In this document: one piece after another, positions 60,229 to 64,000 of the stretch
Position numbering within the stretch: the stretch's first letter is position 1
Layout: every line of letters starts with the position of its first letter
Assembly: GCA_944321365.1 (NCBI GenBank)
Contig: CALULA010000003.1
Span: forward strand, 186,001-250,000
Reading direction: 5' to 3'
Source of the DNA: an uncultured Paraprevotella sp.
GTDB lineage: Bacteria > Bacteroidota > Bacteroidia > Bacteroidales > Bacteroidaceae
DNA: 64,000 bases
Made by a program: the position numbers and the translations under genes
The notes under the pieces: generated by a model
Databases searched by the model: none
What the model saw: the letters and a program-made list of their open reading frames with translations, nothing else
What the model was told of the DNA's origin: nothing

Positions 60229-61392
60229 TTAGTTTTCCTTAAGGGCTTTGAGCTGGTTGCGCAGCGGATTGGCGTACATCGTCAGCAGCTGTTGCCGCAG
60301 GAATTTGTAGTCTGGCTGCGGCAGTGTCACCTTTTGCAGTTGCTCCTGTACGTACGATGTGAAACGTTCTTTTTCCTCCGGGGTATAGTGTAGTCCGGCA
60401 AAGCGGTTGCTCTCGTCCAGCAGATCAGCTGCGATATAGTTCCCCGGATACAGGGTGTAGCCCAGATGAATGTCGCGGTCGATGCGTGCGGCTATTGTCG
60501 CGAGCAGTTCTGTCCGTGCCAGGTTTTCAGGCAACGTGTCGAGCCATTCATCCAGACACTCAGCCATACGGAAGCAGATGCGTCCTTTCTTTCCGAAGAT
60601 GCCGGTCTGCATGTTGGTCAGATCGTCCTGAGGCGTCTTGCGGTAGTCCGGATTGTCGCGCTTCTGTTGCATTTCCTGTGCTTTCAGGTAGTCGCAGGGG
60701 TCGTATTCGTAGGAGAGGGCTATGGGCACGAGGTGCAGTTGTCTGAGCCGTCCGGCGGTGGAGCCTTCTCCGCCCATGGCCATCATTTTGAGCACGGCCT
60801 CCTGTGTCCGGTCGTCGGCGTCCTTGGCTCGTCCCTGGCGTTGTGCTATCCAGATGTTCTCTCCCTTGGTACTGATGGCGTAGTGCATGTACCGGCCGAG
60901 CCGTGTGCTGGATTCGAGCATCTGCCGCATGCCGGCCGAACGTTGCACTATGAAGGCTTTGTCCACGCGCACGAGCCGTTTGATCCACGGTCGGATGAGC
61001 AGGTTGTCGCCGATGGCTATTTCCACGGTGTTGCCGAATCCGGCGTCGAGCAGTCCGATGGAGAGGAAGGCCGGGTCGGTCACGATGTCGCGGTGATTGG
61101 TGATGAAGGTGTGCGGCAGGCTTTTGTCTGTGAGCCTTGTGCAGTCCATCCGGAATCCGTCGCTGCATTGCCGTATCAGTTTTTTGAGCAGGGGGTAGAA
61201 GAAAGTCTGCTGCACTTCCAGGTTCGTGCGGCACAGACGGAGGCGGGCGCAGGCTTCTTCATAAGGCGTGTCGGGCAGCATCTTTTCTGCTACGGCACGG
61301 AATTCCGGGTCGGCAATCAGTTCTTCCAGTACTTCAGGAAGTTCTTCCGGGTCATAAGGCCGAATTTCGTCAAATTCTTTAGGCGTAGACAT
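60229..61392 (-). CDS. PlsC-like glycerolipid acyltransferase family protein
   Basis: This 387-residue protein has an acyltransferase core: FITNHRDIVTDPAFL (about 96-110) in place of the usual HX4D block, then VDKAFIVQRS, and ENIWIAQRQGRAKD (a FPEGTRS-like block). LHLVPIALSYEYDP completes the set. The N-terminal 80 residues and C-terminal 120 residues are specific to a Bacteroidetes subgroup. It probably adds acyl chains to a lysophospholipid or another glycerolipid. Spacing in the first block (H to D) differs from the textbook motif, so the acceptor is uncertain. It starts 13 bp after ddl. Confidence 0.8.
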   Translation of the reverse strand: MSTPKEFDEIRPYDPEELPEVLEELIADPEFRAVAEKMLPDTPYEEACARLRLCRTNLEVQQTFFYPLLKKLIRQCSDGFRMDCTRLTDKSLPHTFITNHRDIVTDPAFLSIGLLDAGFGNTVEIAIGDNLLIRPWIKRLVRVDKAFIVQRSAGMRQMLESSTRLGRYMHYAISTKGENIWIAQRQGRAKDADDRTQEAVLKMMAMGGEGSTAGRLRQLHLVPIALSYEYDPCDYLKAQEMQQKRDNPDYRKTPQDDLTNMQTGIFGKKGRICFRMAECLDEWLDTLPENLARTELLATIAARIDRDIHLGYTLYPGNYIAADLLDESNRFAGLHYTPEEKERFTSYVQEQLQKVTLPQPDYKFLRQQLLTMYANPLRNQLKALKEN

Positions 61393-61405
61393 AGGCTGGA
61401 TTTTT

Positions 61406-62413
61406 CTATTGGAACTTGTCTTCGATAATGTCGGTGAATACATCCGTGAGGCTCAGCCCGGCGGCGCGTACTTGTTGCGGTATGAAACTGGTGGAGGTCA
61501 TTCCTGGCGTGGTGTTGATTTCCAGAAGGTTGATTTTCTCTTTCGTGCTGCCGTCATGGTCCGTGGTGTGGCTGATGATGTAGTCCGCACGGATCAGTCC
61601 GCTGCATCCCAGAATGTCATAAATGGCAGAAGTAATGAGTCGCACGCGTTCGGCTGTGTCTTCTTTCAGGCGTGCCGGTGTGATTTCGCGCACCTGTCCA
61701 TTGTATTTGGCATTGTAGTCGAAGAACTCGTTAGCCGTTACCACCTCGGTGATGGGCAGTACGACTTCCTTGTCGTGCGTCTTGTAGCATCCGCAGGTTA
61801 TCTCTGTTCCGTCGAGGAATGCCTCAACCATCACTTCGTCGCTTTCGTGCATGGCTTTCATGATGGCGTCGTGCAGTTGCTCGGCTTCCTTTACTTTGGT
61901 CACACCGAAGCTTGAGCCTCCGGCGTTTGGTTTAACGAAACAGGGCAGGCCTATCTTCTCTACAATCTCCTTTTTGGTGACCATTTGTTCGAATCCTTTG
62001 CGTATGATGAGGCTTTCGCTTACGCTTACGCCGAATCCTTTCAGATACTGATTCAGCGTGAACTTGTTGAAAGTCATGGCTTCAGTCAGGACGTCGGATG
62101 TGGAATAGGGCAAATGCATCAGGTCGAAGTAGCCTTGCAGGATACCGTTTTCGCCGGGAGTGCCGTGTATGGTGATGTATGCGAAGTCCGGTCGTATGCG
62201 CTGTCCGGCTTCCATGAAGCTGAAGTCGTTACGGTCAACGGTGGCCCGGTCGCCGTTTTTCAGGTGGGCTTCCCAAAGCATACCTTTTATTTCTACTATA
62301 TAAACGTCATATCGTTCTTTGTCAAGGCTGGCGGCAATATTTGATGCGCTTTTCAGGGAAATGTCATGTTCAGAAGAGTCTCCTCCGGCTATGACGGCAA
62401 TGGTTCTTTTCAT
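61406..62413 (-). CDS. ddl: D-alanine--D-alanine ligase
   Basis: This 335-residue ATP-grasp enzyme joins two D-Ala for peptidoglycan. The N-terminal loop VIAGGDSSEHDISLKSA (about 7-23) positions the first D-Ala, PCFVKPNAGGSSFGVTKV binds ATP, and LLEINTTPGMTSTSFIPQ carries the metal ligands and the omega-loop end. It lies 49 bp behind rluD in a cluster order (PASTA, rluD, ddl) that I know from other Bacteroides genomes. Confidence 0.95.
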   Translation of the reverse strand: MKRTIAVIAGGDSSEHDISLKSASNIAASLDKERYDVYIVEIKGMLWEAHLKNGDRATVDRNDFSFMEAGQRIRPDFAYITIHGTPGENGILQGYFDLMHLPYSTSDVLTEAMTFNKFTLNQYLKGFGVSVSESLIIRKGFEQMVTKKEIVEKIGLPCFVKPNAGGSSFGVTKVKEAEQLHDAIMKAMHESDEVMVEAFLDGTEITCGCYKTHDKEVVLPITEVVTANEFFDYNAKYNGQVREITPARLKEDTAERVRLITSAIYDILGCSGLIRADYIISHTTDHDGSTKEKINLLEINTTPGMTSTSFIPQQVRAAGLSLTDVFTDIIEDKFQ

Positions 62414-62462
62414 TTTGTGTTATTTTGTTATATAATCATTGATTTCATGTCTGTTGTTCCTC

Positions 62463-63536
62463 TTATGGGTTATGATGCGCCGTGTAAGTGCGCCATCGTT
62501 CGATAAGTTGTTTCATGTCTTCCGGTAGATCGGAAGAGAAGTCCATCTCCTTTTTGGTACGTGGATGTACGAAACCCAATGTCCGTGCATGGAGTGCCTG
62601 GCGCGGACACAGCTCTAAACAGTTCCGGATAAACTGCTTATAATTGCCCGATGGTGTTCCTCTAAGGATTTCGTTTCCGCCATAACGCTCGTCGCTGAAG
62701 AGCGGATGACCGATGTGTTTCATGTGTGCGCGTATCTGATGAGTGCGTCCTGTCTCCAGCCTGCATTCGATAAGCGACACGTAGCCGAAGTCTTCCATCA
62801 CGCGGTAGTGGGTGACAGCCGGTTTGCCTATTCCGCTATCCGGCGGAAAAACGGCCATCTGCATTCTGTCTTTCGGGTGGCGTGCGATGTTGCCTTCAAT
62901 GCGTCCTTGCGGTTCGGGAAAAGCACCCCATACCAGCGCGTTGTAGAGTCGTCGGGTCGTTTTGTTGAAGAATTGCCGGCCTAAACAGGTCTTGGCATCT
63001 GCATTTTTAGCCACGACGAGTAATCCCGATGTGTCTTTGTCGATACGGTGTACCAGTCCTACGGTAGGGTCATTGGGGTCATATGCAGGATCATCTTTCA
63101 GATGCCAGGCTATGGCATTGACCAATGTTCCGCTGTAGTTTCCACATCCGGGATGCACAACTAATCCGGCAGGTTTGTCGATCACCATGATGTCCGAATC
63201 TTCATATACGACATTCAGTGGAATGTCTTCTGGAATGATGTCATTGTCATACTTGGGCCTGTCGAGCAGAATGACAATCTCATCAAGCGGTTTCACCTTG
63301 TAGCTGCTTTTCACCGGGCGGCCATTCACGAGTATGAAGTCTTGTTGGGCTGCGCGTTGCAGACGGTTGCGTGATGTGTTGCCCAGATGCTCTGTGAGGA
63401 ACTTGTCTATCCTCATCGGTTTCTGTCCGCTGTCAGCCGTCAGGCGATGGTGCTCATACACCGATGTCCCTTCTTCGTCCGGTTCTTCCGTAGCGGAAAA
63501 AATGCTGTCCGTTTGCCGTTTGTATTCTTCGTCCAT
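62463..63536 (-). CDS. rluD: RluD-family 23S rRNA pseudouridine synthase
   Basis: This 357-residue protein has an N-terminal S4 RNA-binding domain (about 41-100, RIDKFLTEHLGNTSRNRLQRA). The catalytic domain has VHRIDKDTSGLLVVAKN with D166 as nucleophile, then GRTHQIRAHMKHIGHPLFSDERYG. RluD modifies helix 69 of 23S rRNA; exact target sites are assumed from family. The acidic N-terminal 35 residues are extra. Start lies 11 bp behind the PASTA gene. Confidence 0.92.
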   Translation of the reverse strand: MDEEYKRQTDSIFSATEEPDEEGTSVYEHHRLTADSGQKPMRIDKFLTEHLGNTSRNRLQRAAQQDFILVNGRPVKSSYKVKPLDEIVILLDRPKYDNDIIPEDIPLNVVYEDSDIMVIDKPAGLVVHPGCGNYSGTLVNAIAWHLKDDPAYDPNDPTVGLVHRIDKDTSGLLVVAKNADAKTCLGRQFFNKTTRRLYNALVWGAFPEPQGRIEGNIARHPKDRMQMAVFPPDSGIGKPAVTHYRVMEDFGYVSLIECRLETGRTHQIRAHMKHIGHPLFSDERYGGNEILRGTPSGNYKQFIRNCLELCPRQALHARTLGFVHPRTKKEMDFSSDLPEDMKQLIERWRTYTAHHNP

Positions 63537-63547
63537 ACTTGTTTTAG

Positions 63548-64000
63548 TTATGGGGTTATGACGGCATCAATAGAGGACTCGCTGTCTGTATATTCCATAT
63601 CTTCTGTATATAGTCCTTCGTCTGTCGTTTGTGTAGAGGCGGAATCGGACATAAGGTCGAATTCATCTGAGAAAGTTCCGCTGCCCACTTGCAGAGTCAG
63701 TTCCGCATCGATAGGGATGCGATCTCCGTAAAATACGTTTCGTCCCTTGTATTTAACGCCATAAACCCAGTCTTTTTCTCCGTCAACGTATTCACAAGGT
63801 GTGAGTTTCAGTCCCATGGCTGTCAGACGCGCTTCGGCTTCACGCAGCGAGCTGTTGTCGGCAATGTCGGGCATTTGCAATGTGGGTGTACGTGTGGTAT
63901 TGATGGTCAGGTAGATTTCCCGTCCGGGCTTTACACGGCTTTCGTTTATCGGAGTTTGTTCCAGTACCGTTCCGGAGGGCAGGGCTTTGTTGTATCCGGA
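63548..64000 (-). CDS. PASTA-domain protein, C-terminal part (cut by window edge)
   Basis: 150 residues of the C-terminus are visible; the frame is open to the right edge. Repeats of the PASTA type are seen: VLEQTPINESRVKPGREIYLTIN, then PDIADNSSLREAEARLTAMGLKL and a closing DAELTLQVGSG. An acidic Ser/Asp/Glu tail follows (about the last 40 residues). PASTA domains bind peptidoglycan or muropeptides. In Bacteroidales this gene commonly precedes rluD and ddl, which fits a cell wall role. Confidence 0.85.
   Translation of the reverse strand, partial: SGYNKALPSGTVLEQTPINESRVKPGREIYLTINTTRTPTLQMPDIADNSSLREAEARLTAMGLKLTPCEYVDGEKDWVYGVKYKGRNVFYGDRIPIDAELTLQVGSGTFSDEFDLMSDSASTQTTDEGLYTEDMEYTDSESSIDAVITP

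Overview
This window reads as a Bacteroidales chromosome segment (Bacteroides/Phocaeicola/Prevotella-like). Supporting features are promoters of the TTTG-N19/20-TAnnTTTG type, few Shine-Dalgarno starts, NigD-like lipoproteins, a TamL/TamB pair, TonB-type outer membrane proteins, and an arginine cluster that ends in the N-succinyl/acetyl-ornithine carbamoyltransferase branch. There is no plasmid, phage, IS transposase, rRNA, tRNA or CRISPR array. Species cannot be read from the sequence.

Layout. 1-3.3 kb: end of a secreted protein, a PepSY-like protein, and a two-gene unit of a GatC-type PTS permease plus an exported KduI. 4-10 kb: a probable copper island, with copA fused to a C-terminal HMA domain, a flavodoxin/ferredoxin protein, a BlaI/BlaR1-like pair facing copA, and an AraC regulator with an N-terminal CxxC domain. 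10-20 kb: methyltransferase, nucleotidyltransferase, TamB and lipoprotein TamL, and a cyclophilin lipoprotein. 21-30 kb: DUF3332 protein, a coiled-coil membrane protein, and a TolC/HlyD/two-permease export operon that runs into a BNR-repeat protein. 30-40 kb: ABC-F ATPase, M13 peptidase, metA, a U32 peptidase, a zinc-ribbon lipoprotein and a TonB receptor. 40-48 kb: a KamA-family radical SAM enzyme, two secreted proteins, a 438-bp copy of an internal kamA segment, and a second barrel protein. 48-50 kb: TrpB2. 50-59.3 kb: argR-GNAT-argG-pspC-argC-argD-proC-proB-proA-argF'. 59.5-64 kb: PASTA protein, rluD, ddl, acyltransferase and NigD lipoprotein, all on the minus strand.

The structure least explained by the genes is a family of short intergenic arrays in which a TGCGCA-like palindromic core recurs at an exact 22-bp interval. 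They lie near 3.6, 21.9, 45.07, 48.05 and 59.48 kb. The spacers between cores differ, so these are phased core arrays and not identical tandem copies. One array abuts the breakpoint of the kamA segment copy. This is the best candidate for something undescribed.

Other points to follow are: the PTS permease without visible PTS partners next to an exported KduI; the copA/HMA fusion; a dyad cluster before argR that resembles an ARG box; a 20-bp dyad over the TonB receptor promoter; and the export operon that lacks an ATPase.
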